Shown piece by piece: positions 44,711-51,363 of a stretch of 64,000 bases of DNA. Source of the DNA: a virus. The notes under the pieces were generated by a model. That model was not told the origin of the DNA and made no database searches. It was given only the letters and a program-made list of their open reading frames with translations. Each line of letters starts with the position of its first letter. Within the stretch, counting starts at the first letter, position 1. The stretch covers positions 107,593 to 171,592 of IMG/VR virus record IMGVR_UViG_3300047560_002175; one strand, written 5' to 3'. Made by a program: the position numbers and the translations under genes.

Positions 44711-45516
44711 CTACTAATATATTCAAATACATTAAGCCATGGCCGTTTTCCTATAGTTTCTTTTAGATGGGTTAAATTAGCACATGTTTTATTTCTTATT
44801 GCAGAATTAGTTGACTCAACTAACACAATTTCAGCATCTTCTCTTTCTGCAATAGCTTCTGCTATATCTAAATAGCTATGTGCTAACCCTGAACCAACAT
44901 TCCAAATGCCTGAACCATGTACTGTTTTAATAAAATCAATATGCAGCTTACACACATCACCGACCCAAACCCAATCACGTTTAATATGCTCAGCGTTATC
45001 CCAAACAGAAACTTTTCCAGTTTTATGGGCTTCTTCCTGCCAGCGATGTATAATATTAGCTTGATTGCCTCGGAGATGCATGTATTTGCCGTATACATTG
45101 AAATATCTAAATCCTTGTACAAATGCAGTATGTGCGGATTGCCTAAATGCCCATCTGTCAAAGAGATATTTACTCCATGCATACGGAGTTAGTGGTGAAC
45201 ACGCTGCAGTTTCACTAAAGTCTCGATTATTACCATATACTGAACTTGTACTAGCATATTGTAAGTGAACTTCGTTAGTTTGACATTCGTTAAACAACCA
45301 TTGGCTAAATTCATAATTTTGAATCATAAACTTATCAATGTTTGTTTCAGTTTTGTCAGTTATTGCACCTAGATGGATTACCCATTGATACTTTTTAATA
45401 TCAGGTAAATTGTTGGGATCGTAATCCCAACAATGTACATGCCATCCTTCGGCAGATAACCATTCAACCATATTTCGACCGATGAAACCAGACGAACCGG
45501 TTACTAAGATATTCAT
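44707..45516 (-). CDS. NAD-dependent epimerase, ADP-heptose-6-epimerase-like
   Basis: 269 residues, extended SDR family. Dinucleotide motif GSSGFIGRN; VIHLGAITDKTETN; SSVYG; catalytic YxxxK in YAWSKYLFD; FRYFNVYG; RDWVWVGDV. The HLGAITDKTET block and GFRYFNVYG are close to HldD/RfaD, which makes ADP-L-glycero-D-manno-heptose for LPS core. It is shorter than typical HldD (about 310). A related sugar epimerase cannot be excluded. Suggests the phage modifies the Gram-negative surface. Confidence 0.85.
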   Translation of the reverse strand: MNILVTGSSGFIGRNMVEWLSAEGWHVHCWDYDPNNLPDIKKYQWVIHLGAITDKTETNIDKFMIQNYEFSQWLFNECQTNEVHLQYASTSSVYGNNRDFSETAACSPLTPYAWSKYLFDRWAFRQSAHTAFVQGFRYFNVYGKYMHLRGNQANIIHRWQEEAHKTGKVSVWDNAEHIKRDWVWVGDVCKLHIDFIKTVHGSGIWNVGSGLAHSYLDIAEAIAEREDAEIVLVESTNSAIRNKTCANLTHLKETIGKRPWLNVFEYISR

Positions 45517-45713
45517 TCGTCGTCGTGTATAACTAGTGAATAATCAACGCTAGAGAATGGACAGAGAACATACTCTTCAGCATCTTCTCTATTGTCAAAT
45601 GTCTCCATTTCACATCGTGAATCGGTATACTTAAAGACATGTATTGGACCGTCTTCATTTTGGCGGACTTGAACTGAATGTGTGTTAAAAACTATAGTGC
45701 AAAGGTTAATCAT
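45513..45713 (-). CDS. Small hypothetical protein (66 aa)
   Basis: Starts MINLCTIVFNTHSVQVRQNE; beta-rich with aromatic and acidic residues (CEMETFDNREDAEEYVLCPF). Its stop overlaps the epimerase ATG by 4 bases. Late-type ATAAATAT is 21 bases upstream. Unknown. Confidence 0.6.
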   Translation of the reverse strand: MINLCTIVFNTHSVQVRQNEDGPIHVFKYTDSRCEMETFDNREDAEEYVLCPFSSVDYSLVIHDDE

Positions 45714-45733
45714 CGAACCACTCCCTTATTATA

Positions 45734-45741
45734 ATATTTAT
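45734..45741 (-). promoter_or_regulatory. T4-type late promoter element ATAAATAT
   Basis: Minus-strand ACATAAATATT, 21 bases before the ATG at 45713, in the gap after the nucleotidase gene. Confidence 0.5.
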
Positions 45742-45742
45742 G

Positions 45743-46237
45743 TTAAGTTACTGGTAACAAAATTGATTCTAACCATACCTTACAGTCTTCCCATTTCTTA
45801 TATTGATACCCAACACCGCCTGCTTCATTCCATTCAGTAATGTTGCTCATTCGATCATCAATTAAGATATCACCAAACTGACAACGTTTTACTTTTTCAT
45901 GACTACGCGGACCAATAAACACAGGTATACCCGGAAAGTACTTTTGGCACCACTCAACTTTATCCATAACTGCATAAGGAACATCGTTGTTTCTTGGAAT
46001 AGCTGTTAAGAAAAACAAACCAGCATTGTGCTTATGGCAGTAAACTCGTAACCAGTTTATAAGTTCGTAACCACCATCTCTTACTTTAAGGTCACGATAT
46101 AGTCTTTGATTGTCGGCTAGTCGATTCCACTCTTCTGGAGGTAACCGTTCTCGATCATCAAGTTCCTTGTTAAAGAACTCTTGTGCATATCCTTTGAAGT
46201 CTGCAACAACTTCATCCATATCTACATATATATTCAT
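45743..46237 (-). CDS. HAD-family 5'(3')-deoxyribonucleotidase-like
   Basis: 164 residues. IYVDMDEVVADFK is HAD motif I (DxD), FFLTAIP motif II, a Lys in HEKVKR, and DILIDDRMSNITEW motif IV. The order and size match 5'(3')-deoxyribonucleotidases (NT5C-type) found in phages, which adjust nucleotide pools. One-base overlap with the upstream gene. Confidence 0.87.
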   Translation of the reverse strand: MNIYVDMDEVVADFKGYAQEFFNKELDDRERLPPEEWNRLADNQRLYRDLKVRDGGYELINWLRVYCHKHNAGLFFLTAIPRNNDVPYAVMDKVEWCQKYFPGIPVFIGPRSHEKVKRCQFGDILIDDRMSNITEWNEAGGVGYQYKKWEDCKVWLESILLPVT

Positions 46238-46569
46238 TAGTTACCTGCAGGTTGTTGTACGATAACATCTCTATTTGGAAAACGAGCTTGAACTGCAGCT
46301 ATTGCCTCTTCTAAACTTTTACCTTGACCCGCAAAGATATTAGTTGAAATATCATATAGATACCAATGAGTGTTTACATTTTCAACTGAAACGATTAGTG
46401 CATCAGGGTCGTCAACGTCTTCAGGACCGGATACTGCTTCGTGATAATCTCTAATAGCTTGAATTAGTTCGTTTGGCGAATGCTTCATAGCACTACGATG
46501 CATCATCAATATAAGCCATGCACCTGATAAAACCCCAATAATAAAAACACCAATAAAAATTGCAATCAT
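46237..46569 (-). CDS. Single-pass membrane protein (110 aa)
   Basis: An N-terminal transmembrane helix (MIAIFIGVFIIGVLSGAWLI, residues 1-22) is followed by a cytoplasmic or periplasmic domain (ELIQAIRDYHEAVSG, TNIFAGQGKSLEEAIAAVQARF). It ends DVIVQQPAGN. No known family recognised. Confidence 0.65.
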   Translation of the reverse strand: MIAIFIGVFIIGVLSGAWLILMMHRSAMKHSPNELIQAIRDYHEAVSGPEDVDDPDALIVSVENVNTHWYLYDISTNIFAGQGKSLEEAIAAVQARFPNRDVIVQQPAGN

Positions 46570-46581
46570 CTCTAGTTCTCC

Positions 46582-46914
46582 TTAGTTTAAGTGTGAAGTG
46601 TCTAATTCTTCAATGTAAATATACAATGTAGCATAAGATTTGTCCTCTGCTAATTTAATTATACAAAAATGCCCTAGTTCAATTACTTTCAATTCGATAG
46701 CAAGTAGTTCTTTTTGAAACTCCTTAATCTTCTCATGGGCAATTAGTGCAACATTAGCAACTGGCAGCGGATCTTGCCGATATACATCAGTTGGTGTTAC
46801 AACCAACATACAATGCTTTGATTCTTTTAGAGACTTGGCAATCTCATCGATTACCTTATCTAAAAGCGTAGGTTGAAAAAATTTACGCAAATATTTTACT
46901 GTGTCGTTAAACAT
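46582..46914 (-). CDS. Hypothetical protein (110 aa)
   Basis: Begins MFNDTVKYLRKFFQPTLLDKV; mixed helices and strands (HCMLVVTPTDVYRQDPL, HFCIIKLAEDKSYATLYIYI). It overlaps the thioesterase gene by 8 bases. No function can be given. Confidence 0.6.
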   Translation of the reverse strand: MFNDTVKYLRKFFQPTLLDKVIDEIAKSLKESKHCMLVVTPTDVYRQDPLPVANVALIAHEKIKEFQKELLAIELKVIELGHFCIIKLAEDKSYATLYIYIEELDTSHLN

Positions 46915-47272
46915 CTTGTTCCTTAGTTAGTGGACGTTTATTACCGGCTTTATCAATACTAACAAATGTAATGTTAGTGCTGAAAGCATGTTCTCTTGGG
47001 TTTGATCGGTCATCGCAGTACACATCAATTTTAAATGTAACTGATGAATTACCGACCGTTGTAAGTACAGCATCAAATTCTAAAATAGATCCGGCTGGTA
47101 CACGCTTAGTAAACGATACGCTGTCTAAACCGCGTGTAACAAACTCATGTCCTGGAAATTCGTAGTTAGCTGATACGTAGCCTACTGAATCGATCCAGTG
47201 CAGCATTTGTCCGCCAAATAAAAAATTATAGTGATTTAAGTGTGAAGCTAACACTAGTTTGTGATGTTTCAT
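46907..47272 (-). CDS. Acyl-CoA thioesterase, hotdog fold (YciA-like)
   Basis: 121 residues. HLNHYNFLFGGQMLHWIDSVGYVSA carries the family motif of Asn-His-x-G-x-LFGG...D. FVTRGLDSVSFTKRVPAGSILEF and GNSSVTFKIDVY complete the YciA/BFIT-like hotdog pattern. These enzymes hydrolyse acyl-CoA. In the phage it could alter fatty-acid or CoA pools; substrate unknown. Confidence 0.87.
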   Translation of the reverse strand: MKHHKLVLASHLNHYNFLFGGQMLHWIDSVGYVSANYEFPGHEFVTRGLDSVSFTKRVPAGSILEFDAVLTTVGNSSVTFKIDVYCDDRSNPREHAFSTNITFVSIDKAGNKRPLTKEQDV

Positions 47273-47292
47273 AATTTATACCTTAAAAAAGA

Positions 47293-47300
47293 CTAAATAC
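47293..47300 (+). promoter_or_regulatory. Late-promoter-like CTAAATAC before the homing endonuclease
   Basis: Plus-strand CTAAATAC 67 bases upstream of the ATG at 47367. T4 homing endonucleases are known to be restricted to late expression, which would fit. Confidence 0.45.
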
Positions 47301-47304
47301 AAAT

Positions 47305-47341
47305 AAAAAAAGCTGCTCGCGATCTTGGCGGATCCAGCAGC
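47305..47341. other. Hairpin before the homing endonuclease
   Basis: GCTGCT (47312-47317) pairs with AGCAGC (47336-47341). On the minus strand it is followed by a T run and reads as a terminator; on the plus strand it lies in the leader of the endonuclease. A second perfect stem, TTAAC with GTTAA (47343-47355), overlaps the ribosome-binding bases AAGGGA and could mask them. Confidence 0.5.
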
Positions 47342-47366
47342 ATTAACGTCGTTAAGGGACATCAAC

Positions 47367-48101
47367 ATGATTATTTATCAACCATTTACATACCTTATTA
47401 AATTTAAACCAACAGGCCAAGTTTATTATGGAGTTAGGTATGCAAAAAATTGCAACCCAACACAGTTGTGGACAACATATTTTACTTCTTCGAAACAAAT
47501 AAAAAACTTAATCAAAGAATACGGAATTGCTTCATTTCAAACACAAATACGACATGTGTTCAATACAAAAGAAGCAGCAGTTTTATGGGAATCTAAGATT
47601 CTATCAAAGTTTAATGCTGCATTAAATCCTTTATGGTTAAATCAAAACAATGGAGATAGAAAATTTATAGGAAGTCGTAAGTGGACTGACTATCAAAAAC
47701 AAATTCTTTCTCAGAAGTTATCAGGTCGGAAACTATCAGACGAAACTAAGTCTAAATTGTCAGCAGTTCACAAAGGAAAACCAAAACCTCCTATTTCTGA
47801 TGAAACTCGTGCTAAATTAAAAAATGCAGCAAACAACGTTTCTGATGAAACTCGTGCTAAAATCTCAAATTCGTTAAACGGTCACTTAGTATCTACAGAA
47901 ACTCGATCTAAGATTAGTGTTGCTAATACTGGAAAAACCCACACTGCTGAGACTAAAGCTAAGTTATCAACTATACGAAAAGGTAAACCGTTATCTGCAG
48001 AACATCGGGCAAAAATCGCAGCATCATCAAGAGTAAGACCGCCAGTGTCAGATGAAACCCGCGCTAAAATTTCTGCATCTAAACGTAAAAATAAACCATA
48101 A
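47367..48101 (+). CDS. GIY-YIG homing endonuclease with NUMOD3 repeats
   Basis: 244 residues. The GIY-YIG domain at the start reads TYLIKFKPTGQVYYGVRYA, with the catalytic region following to about residue 90 (SKILSKFNAALNP). It is then built of six NUMOD3-like DNA-binding repeats of the form GRKLSDETKSKLSAVHKGKPK or DETRAKIS. This is the architecture of Seg-type freestanding homing endonucleases in T4-like phages. The start at 47367 (MIIYQPFTYL) follows AAGGGA. It sits between the divergent thioesterase and kinase-like genes. Confidence 0.92.
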   Translation: MIIYQPFTYLIKFKPTGQVYYGVRYAKNCNPTQLWTTYFTSSKQIKNLIKEYGIASFQTQIRHVFNTKEAAVLWESKILSKFNAALNPLWLNQNNGDRKFIGSRKWTDYQKQILSQKLSGRKLSDETKSKLSAVHKGKPKPPISDETRAKLKNAANNVSDETRAKISNSLNGHLVSTETRSKISVANTGKTHTAETKAKLSTIRKGKPLSAEHRAKIAASSRVRPPVSDETRAKISASKRKNKP

Positions 48102-48106
48102 ATTCC

Positions 48107-48114
48107 TATAAATA
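48107..48114 (+). promoter_or_regulatory. T4 late promoter, exact TATAAATA
   Basis: Plus-strand TATAAATATATT, an exact consensus match, 20 bases before the ATG at 48135. Confidence 0.7.
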
Positions 48115-48134
48115 TATTATTATTTGGGTACAAC

Positions 48135-48854
48135 ATGAAAATTGAAGAAATACTAAGTGAAATAAAGTTTAAACCACGGATATCAAATAAATCTACAAGT
48201 GGTGTATTACAGTCACCAAGGTTGCAATTTATTGCAGCTGGGTGTCAAGCCATTGCATACTATCATAAAACACATCCTAATACAGTAGTTAAAGTAGCTG
48301 CAGTATCAGGCGAAGATGATCCAATATGGCAGTTCTTACGTGTATGTATCAATCATCCTAATAATCCGTATTTTCCAAAAATATTCAATCATAAAGTTTT
48401 TAACCTACAAGGTATAACACCTGAAGAAATAGACTATTTAGAGTCACAACCTGAGTTTGAATACCTTCCTATACACGACAATAGAAAGATGCAAATCTTA
48501 ATAGTAACCGAGTTACTACAAGAAACTGATTCTGAACAGTTTGAAACATCATTAAACCGTATTGGAATACTTGATTACATCGTTAGCATGAAACCACAAG
48601 TCCAGGCTCAACGTAGAGCAAAGTATAATATTACAACAGAATTTGCATGGATTCATCTGATGGATACACCACAGTTCCGTCGTGAAATAAGAAACCTTGC
48701 TACTGATAAGCATTTTAAAGATGCAATGCGATTACTTGAACCATTATTTGCAAATACACGGTTTTATGCAGATGTCCATCTTGCTAATATGATGACACGC
48801 AGAAATGGACATCTAGTGTTCAATGATCCGTTAGCACTTGCACTAACAGGTTAG
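48135..48854 (+). CDS. Protein-kinase-like protein with capsid-targeting-like N-terminus
   Basis: 239 residues. Begins MKIEEILSEIKFKPR with an L-x-E site (LSE). The body resembles a minimal kinase fold: AGCQAIAYYHKTHPNTVVKVA (Gly-rich loop and a VVKVA Lys strand), and near the end HLANMMTRRNGHLVFNDPLA, comparable to the catalytic HxDxxxxN and DFG-like Asp of kinases and APH-type enzymes. The usual HRD Asp is not evident, so activity is uncertain. An exact late promoter precedes it. Such a protein could be packaged and injected, as T4 Alt is. Confidence 0.7.
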   Translation: MKIEEILSEIKFKPRISNKSTSGVLQSPRLQFIAAGCQAIAYYHKTHPNTVVKVAAVSGEDDPIWQFLRVCINHPNNPYFPKIFNHKVFNLQGITPEEIDYLESQPEFEYLPIHDNRKMQILIVTELLQETDSEQFETSLNRIGILDYIVSMKPQVQAQRRAKYNITTEFAWIHLMDTPQFRREIRNLATDKHFKDAMRLLEPLFANTRFYADVHLANMMTRRNGHLVFNDPLALALTG

Positions 48855-49099
48855 TACATTTCTGAATCTTTTGGAATACTGTCACACCAGCGTAAAACAA
48901 ATACTCCGCGTTTCTTTTCGCTTTTAAAACTCCAAAGGCGTTCTGTCATACGAGTGCCGCAGTTATTATCCTTACACCATTGTTCCATTTCGTTACCTAA
49001 TTCTTCGGTTATTTGTCCTTTGTCAAAAACAATCCCAGGTAGTCTAAACATTCCTACTTCACAAGTAGTCATGCCGTGTTGTTTGTTAGTGGTTGTCAT
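48851..49099 (-). CDS. Hypothetical protein (82 aa)
   Basis: Starts MTTTNKQHGMTTCEVGMFRL after GGAGATCAT. Contains ITEELGNEMEQWCKDNNCGTRM and FVLRWCDSIPKDS. Its end overlaps the kinase-like gene by 4 bases in convergent orientation. Function unknown. Confidence 0.65.
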   Translation of the reverse strand: MTTTNKQHGMTTCEVGMFRLPGIVFDKGQITEELGNEMEQWCKDNNCGTRMTERLWSFKSEKKRGVFVLRWCDSIPKDSEMY

Positions 49100-49107
49100 A
49101 TGATCTC

Positions 49108-49368
49108 CTAAGCTGAATGTTTAATAATATATGTCATTACATGTGGTCCTTCAACTACTACTGTGTTCTCAGGTCTACATTGATAAAATTCACGTTTGTT
49201 GTACACGTTATTTGTATAAGCCGTTACACGATTTACCTTTACACGTTTTGGAGTAAGTTTAAGTACAGATCCAACTAATTGTTCATTACCTGAGCAATAT
49301 GCAACTACATCACCTACTTTAATAACTTTACCTAACAAATCACGATGTTCAATTACTTTAGCTGCCAT
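49108..49368 (-). CDS. Small hypothetical protein, SH3/KOW-like beta core
   Basis: 86 residues from the ATG at 49368 (MAAKVIEHRDLLGKVIKVGDVVAYCSGNEQLVGSVLKLTPKRVKV). The strand pattern (KVGDVVAYC, VGSVLKLTPKRVKVNRV) is like a small beta-barrel used for nucleic-acid or protein contacts. The ATG overlaps the previous gene's stop by 11 bases. Named family not recognised. Confidence 0.62.
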   Translation of the reverse strand: MAAKVIEHRDLLGKVIKVGDVVAYCSGNEQLVGSVLKLTPKRVKVNRVTAYTNNVYNKREFYQCRPENTVVVEGPHVMTYIIKHSA

Positions 49369-49642
49369 AGTATTCCCAATCATTTGTTTCATCATCCCAA
49401 TGTCTGCTGTCATACATTGACATTGATAATTCAAAACAAAGCAAGCCAATGATTAGTTTAGGTCCTGCATGGTCTAATCCAGATAGCTGTGTGTATAATT
49501 CAAACGCAAAAATAGTATTTAGGTTAAACATAAACTCTACTTCCCAGTGTTTGTGTTTACTAAATGAACCATGTTTGCAAAACAAGTTGCGAAACTTATT
49601 AGTTACAAACGGGTTAGTAACAGTAATATTTAAAGATAACAT
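49358..49642 (-). CDS. Small conserved phage protein (94 aa)
   Basis: Begins MLSLNITVTNPFVTNKFRNL, then GSFSKHKHWEVEFMFNLNTI, SGLDHAGPKLIIGLLCFELS and ends DETNDWEYYGS. A DHAG block followed by a hydrophobic helix is typical of a small conserved phage protein of unknown function, from memory. It is first in a sigma70-driven leftward unit of three genes. Confidence 0.7.
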   Translation of the reverse strand: MLSLNITVTNPFVTNKFRNLFCKHGSFSKHKHWEVEFMFNLNTIFAFELYTQLSGLDHAGPKLIIGLLCFELSMSMYDSRHWDDETNDWEYYGS

Positions 49643-49674
49643 AGTGTTTTCCTGTGATTGTTGTAATAGCGCAT

Positions 49675-49703
49675 ATTATATAGTGTTACATAAACATTGT
49701 CAA
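49675..49703 (-). promoter_or_regulatory. Consensus sigma70 promoter
   Basis: Minus-strand TTGACA (49698-49703), 17-base spacer, TATAAT (49675-49680) then ATGCGC, for the three leftward small genes. The 49704-49842 gap beyond holds nothing else I can see. Confidence 0.88.
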
Positions 49704-49842
49704 GTTATATTTGTTTCTGCATTTTACACTTATTATATAGCATTACAATTTGTAATCAAAATGTAGCAAATGATTTATTATTATTGGTATATTGTGTTTA
49801 ATTGTTTACTAATTGTAGATAGTCATTTTACTGTTTAGCTAC

Positions 49843-49871
49843 TTGTTTTTCGTGTTGAAAAAGCATAAAAT
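49843..49871 (+). promoter_or_regulatory. Sigma70-type promoter
   Basis: TTGTTT (49843-49848), 17-base spacer, TAAAAT (49866-49871), upstream of the 49906 small membrane protein. Confidence 0.6.
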
Positions 49872-49905
49872 ACTATAGTAGCAACAACAAAAGGAGAACT
49901 ACACT

Positions 49906-50061
49906 ATGATTAGCACTATTACAGCTTATACTTCATCACGAAGTTGGAATGATTTAGCAATTGACGCATTGCATGTTGCAGGCGTTGTATTTTTTATTGG
50001 ATTGGTTTGGGTAATGTTCTGTGGATACATAATTACCCCTCCAGTCTGGTGGCATGTATAA
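49906..50061 (+). CDS. Small membrane protein (51 aa)
   Basis: AAGGAG precedes the ATG. A short polar start (MISTITAYTSSRSWNDL) is followed by a long hydrophobic helix (residues about 23-46, HVAGVVFFIGLVWVMFCGY), then TPPVWWHV. One transmembrane helix is likely. It is the first gene of the rightward accessory region. Unknown; a holin-like or superinfection protein is possible but unsupported. Confidence 0.7.
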   Translation: MISTITAYTSSRSWNDLAIDALHVAGVVFFIGLVWVMFCGYIITPPVWWHV

Positions 50062-50070
50062 CATGATCTC

Positions 50071-50106
50071 ATAACTGCGTCACATTACAATACGTGGCGC
50101 AGTTAT
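50071..50106 (+). other. Strong 13-bp hairpin without T run
   Basis: ATAACTGCGTCAC pairs with GTGGCGCAGTTAT (one G-U pair), 10-base loop, directly after the small membrane gene. There is no T run, so it may be an RNA-stabilising or processing structure, or a terminator of unusual type. Confidence 0.6.
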
Positions 50107-50130
50107 CCCCTAGCTTATCTTTCAAGTCAG

Positions 50131-50159
50131 TTGACTTGTCCTACAAAACTTGTTATACT
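50131..50159 (+). promoter_or_regulatory. Sigma70-type promoter
   Basis: TTGACT (50131-50136), 17-base spacer, TATACT (50154-50159), then TTTATTTTTT. Drives the first DUF1566-like mini genes. Confidence 0.75.
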
Positions 50160-50183
50160 TTTATTTTTTCACGAGAGTATACT

Positions 50184-50435
50184 ATGAAATTCGAAATAGC
50201 TCCTATTGATACACATATACTATGTGGTTCTTATGAAGAAGCCAAGATGTATCTAATGTTTTTAGAAGTCAACGGCAAACGAAAATGGAGACTTCCTACT
50301 CGATACGAACACTGTAAATATTTTGTTGCAGGAGTTAATCTAAATTATAATGATCATATATGGGATCAACGAGATGACAATACTATTCTGTTAAATGGTA
50401 ACAAACGCCGTGTAATCCCAGTGAGAGATTTATGA
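50184..50435 (+). CDS. DUF1566-like mini protein, array member 1
   Basis: 83 residues. MKFEIAPIDTHILCGSYEEAKMYLMF, then NGKRKWRLPTRYEHC and the terminal VIPVRDL. The shared plan of the family (acidic start, aromatic helix, WRLPT block, variable centre, PVRD end) recurs in 22 genes of this region. The Lcl_C/DUF1566 domain in longer bacterial proteins has the same WRLPT and PVRG/PVRD features. This copy has a longer variable centre (NYNDHIWDQRDDNTILLNGN). It ends with ATGA overlap into member 2. Confidence 0.82.
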   Translation: MKFEIAPIDTHILCGSYEEAKMYLMFLEVNGKRKWRLPTRYEHCKYFVAGVNLNYNDHIWDQRDDNTILLNGNKRRVIPVRDL

Positions 50436-50668
50436 CAGAAGTTTCAGATAAGAGTGTATGGTGTAATGAAATATCGTTAGATGATGCTCGATTATATCTG
50501 TTATTCTTAAATCATCGAGGACATAAAGATTGGCGATTTCCTACAGCATTAGAACGAATGATGCTTCCAGAGTTTTCAAAAACAGGAGGGTATTGGTATT
50601 CATTTGACCTTGATAGCACTAACATGGCATCTAAAAAATATACGCTAGTTCCAGTTCGAGATTGCTAA
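50432..50668 (+). CDS. DUF1566-like mini protein, array member 2
   Basis: 78 residues: EISLDDARLYLLFLNHRGHKDWRFPTALERM, variable centre (SKTGGYWYSFDLDSTNMASK), end VPVRDC. R-L-P is F-P here. The start does not follow the usual MIE form (MTEVSDKSVWCN). Followed by an unrelated gene. Confidence 0.8.
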   Translation: MTEVSDKSVWCNEISLDDARLYLLFLNHRGHKDWRFPTALERMMLPEFSKTGGYWYSFDLDSTNMASKKYTLVPVRDC

Positions 50669-50672
50669 ATAA
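50665..50672 (+). promoter_or_regulatory. Late-type element CTAAATAA very near a start
   Basis: CTAAATAA four bases before the ATG at 50677 of a capsid-targeting-like gene. The geometry matches 17388-17395 and 33627-33634. Spacing is too short for a standard leader. Confidence 0.3.
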
Positions 50673-50676
50673 TAGT

Positions 50677-50934
50677 ATGAAAATAGAAGAATTACTAACA
50701 GAACTTACGTTTAAGGGCTCGCAATGCACTAAAGACTGCAGTGGTCACGAAGCAGGATTTAATCACCAAGTAAGAAAAGGTACTTCAAGTGACTCATATA
50801 GTCCTCATAGTCCTAGTTTTAATAAGGGTGCAGCTATTGCAAGGGCAGATCGAACTGTAACTAGAGCTCCTCAGCCTCGCGACAAAGGTAGATTTGCTGC
50901 TAGACCAAAGCCAAGAACTAAGAAATCTAAATAG
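50677..50934 (+). CDS. Basic small protein with capsid-targeting-like N-terminus (85 aa)
   Basis: MKIEELLTELTFKGSQC is nearly the same as the start of the kinase-like protein (MKIEEILSEIKFK) though the rest is unrelated. LTE is an L-x-E site. The body is basic and polar: SGHEAGFNHQVRKGTSSDSY, AAIARADRTVTRAPQPRD, RFAARPKPRTKKSK. The basic tail suggests nucleic-acid binding inside the head. The start is chosen at the MKIEE codon rather than five codons earlier. Confidence 0.72.
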   Translation: MKIEELLTELTFKGSQCTKDCSGHEAGFNHQVRKGTSSDSYSPHSPSFNKGAAIARADRTVTRAPQPRDKGRFAARPKPRTKKSK

Positions 50935-50947
50935 GCCCCGCTGTGCA
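50934..50947 (+). repeat. Dispersed GGCCCCGCTGT repeat, copy 1 (diverged)
   Basis: GGCCCCGCTGTGCA immediately after the TAG of the 50677 gene. It diverges from the other copies after CTGT. See the matching entries at 51067, 51300, 51528, 54048, 55923 and 59489. Confidence 0.75.
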
Positions 50948-50985
50948 AGTGTGTGATATACTTATATATATGCGCATGCTTGCAC
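50943..50985 (+). other. Long hairpin downstream of the 50677 gene
   Basis: GTGCAAG (50943-50949) pairs exactly with CTTGCAC (50979-50985), with further imperfect pairing inside (TGTGTG...GCGCA). It overlaps the dispersed repeat and is followed by AAAAAA rather than T. Confidence 0.5.
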
Positions 50986-51021
50986 GTTCAAAAAAATTTC
51001 AATTTAATCAAGTCGTATACA

Positions 51022-51050
51022 TTGACAATGCACACATATATGTGTATTAT
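51022..51050 (+). promoter_or_regulatory. Sigma70-type promoter
   Basis: TTGACA (51022-51027), 17-base spacer, TATTAT (51045-51050), for the 51097 gene. Confidence 0.72.
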
Positions 51051-51066
51051 AACAGTTTTTAACATA

Positions 51067-51084
51067 GACCCCGCTGTACACATA
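51067..51084 (+). repeat. Dispersed repeat copy 2, GACCCCGCTGTACACATA
   Basis: Full-length copy placed between the promoter and the AGGAG of the 51097 gene, so part of its 5' leader. Confidence 0.8.
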
Positions 51085-51096
51085 TAGGAGAAAACA

Positions 51097-51300
51097 ATGG
51101 CAGACGATTTTGAATCAAGAGTACAATTGTCATCAGGTTGTTTGATGTACGTTCGTACACAGCACGATGATGATCGATTAGTAGTGTTTGCATTTAAGCA
51201 CGATGAGTTTAGATGTGATTTCCAAATATTTTATGACGATTGTAGTGACGAATTTAAAAGCTGGGTAGAACAGCCAGTTATCACTGCTGCTTCGTTTTAG
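51097..51300 (+). CDS. Small hypothetical protein (67 aa)
   Basis: MADDFESRVQLSSGCLMYVRTQHDDDRLVVFAFKHDEFRCDF, then SDEFKSWVEQPVITAASF. Five short beta strands and an acidic character. It has its own promoter and RBS and is bracketed by two copies of the dispersed repeat. Function unknown. Confidence 0.68.
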   Translation: MADDFESRVQLSSGCLMYVRTQHDDDRLVVFAFKHDEFRCDFQIFYDDCSDEFKSWVEQPVITAASF

Positions 51301-51317
51301 GCCCCGCTGTACACATA
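51300..51317 (+). repeat. Dispersed repeat copy 3, GGCCCCGCTGTACACATA
   Basis: Begins within the TAG stop of the 51097 gene, as with copy 1. Confidence 0.8.
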
Positions 51318-51334
51318 ATTGGTAAAATCAATAA

Positions 51335-51363
51335 TTGACATTTGAGTTTAGTTACTGTATAGT
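51335..51363 (+). promoter_or_regulatory. Strong sigma70 promoter, no gene behind it
   Basis: TTGACA (51335-51340), 17-base spacer, TATAGT (51358-51363). The following 490 bases hold structured sequence but no convincing coding region, so this promoter probably makes an RNA. Confidence 0.75.
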
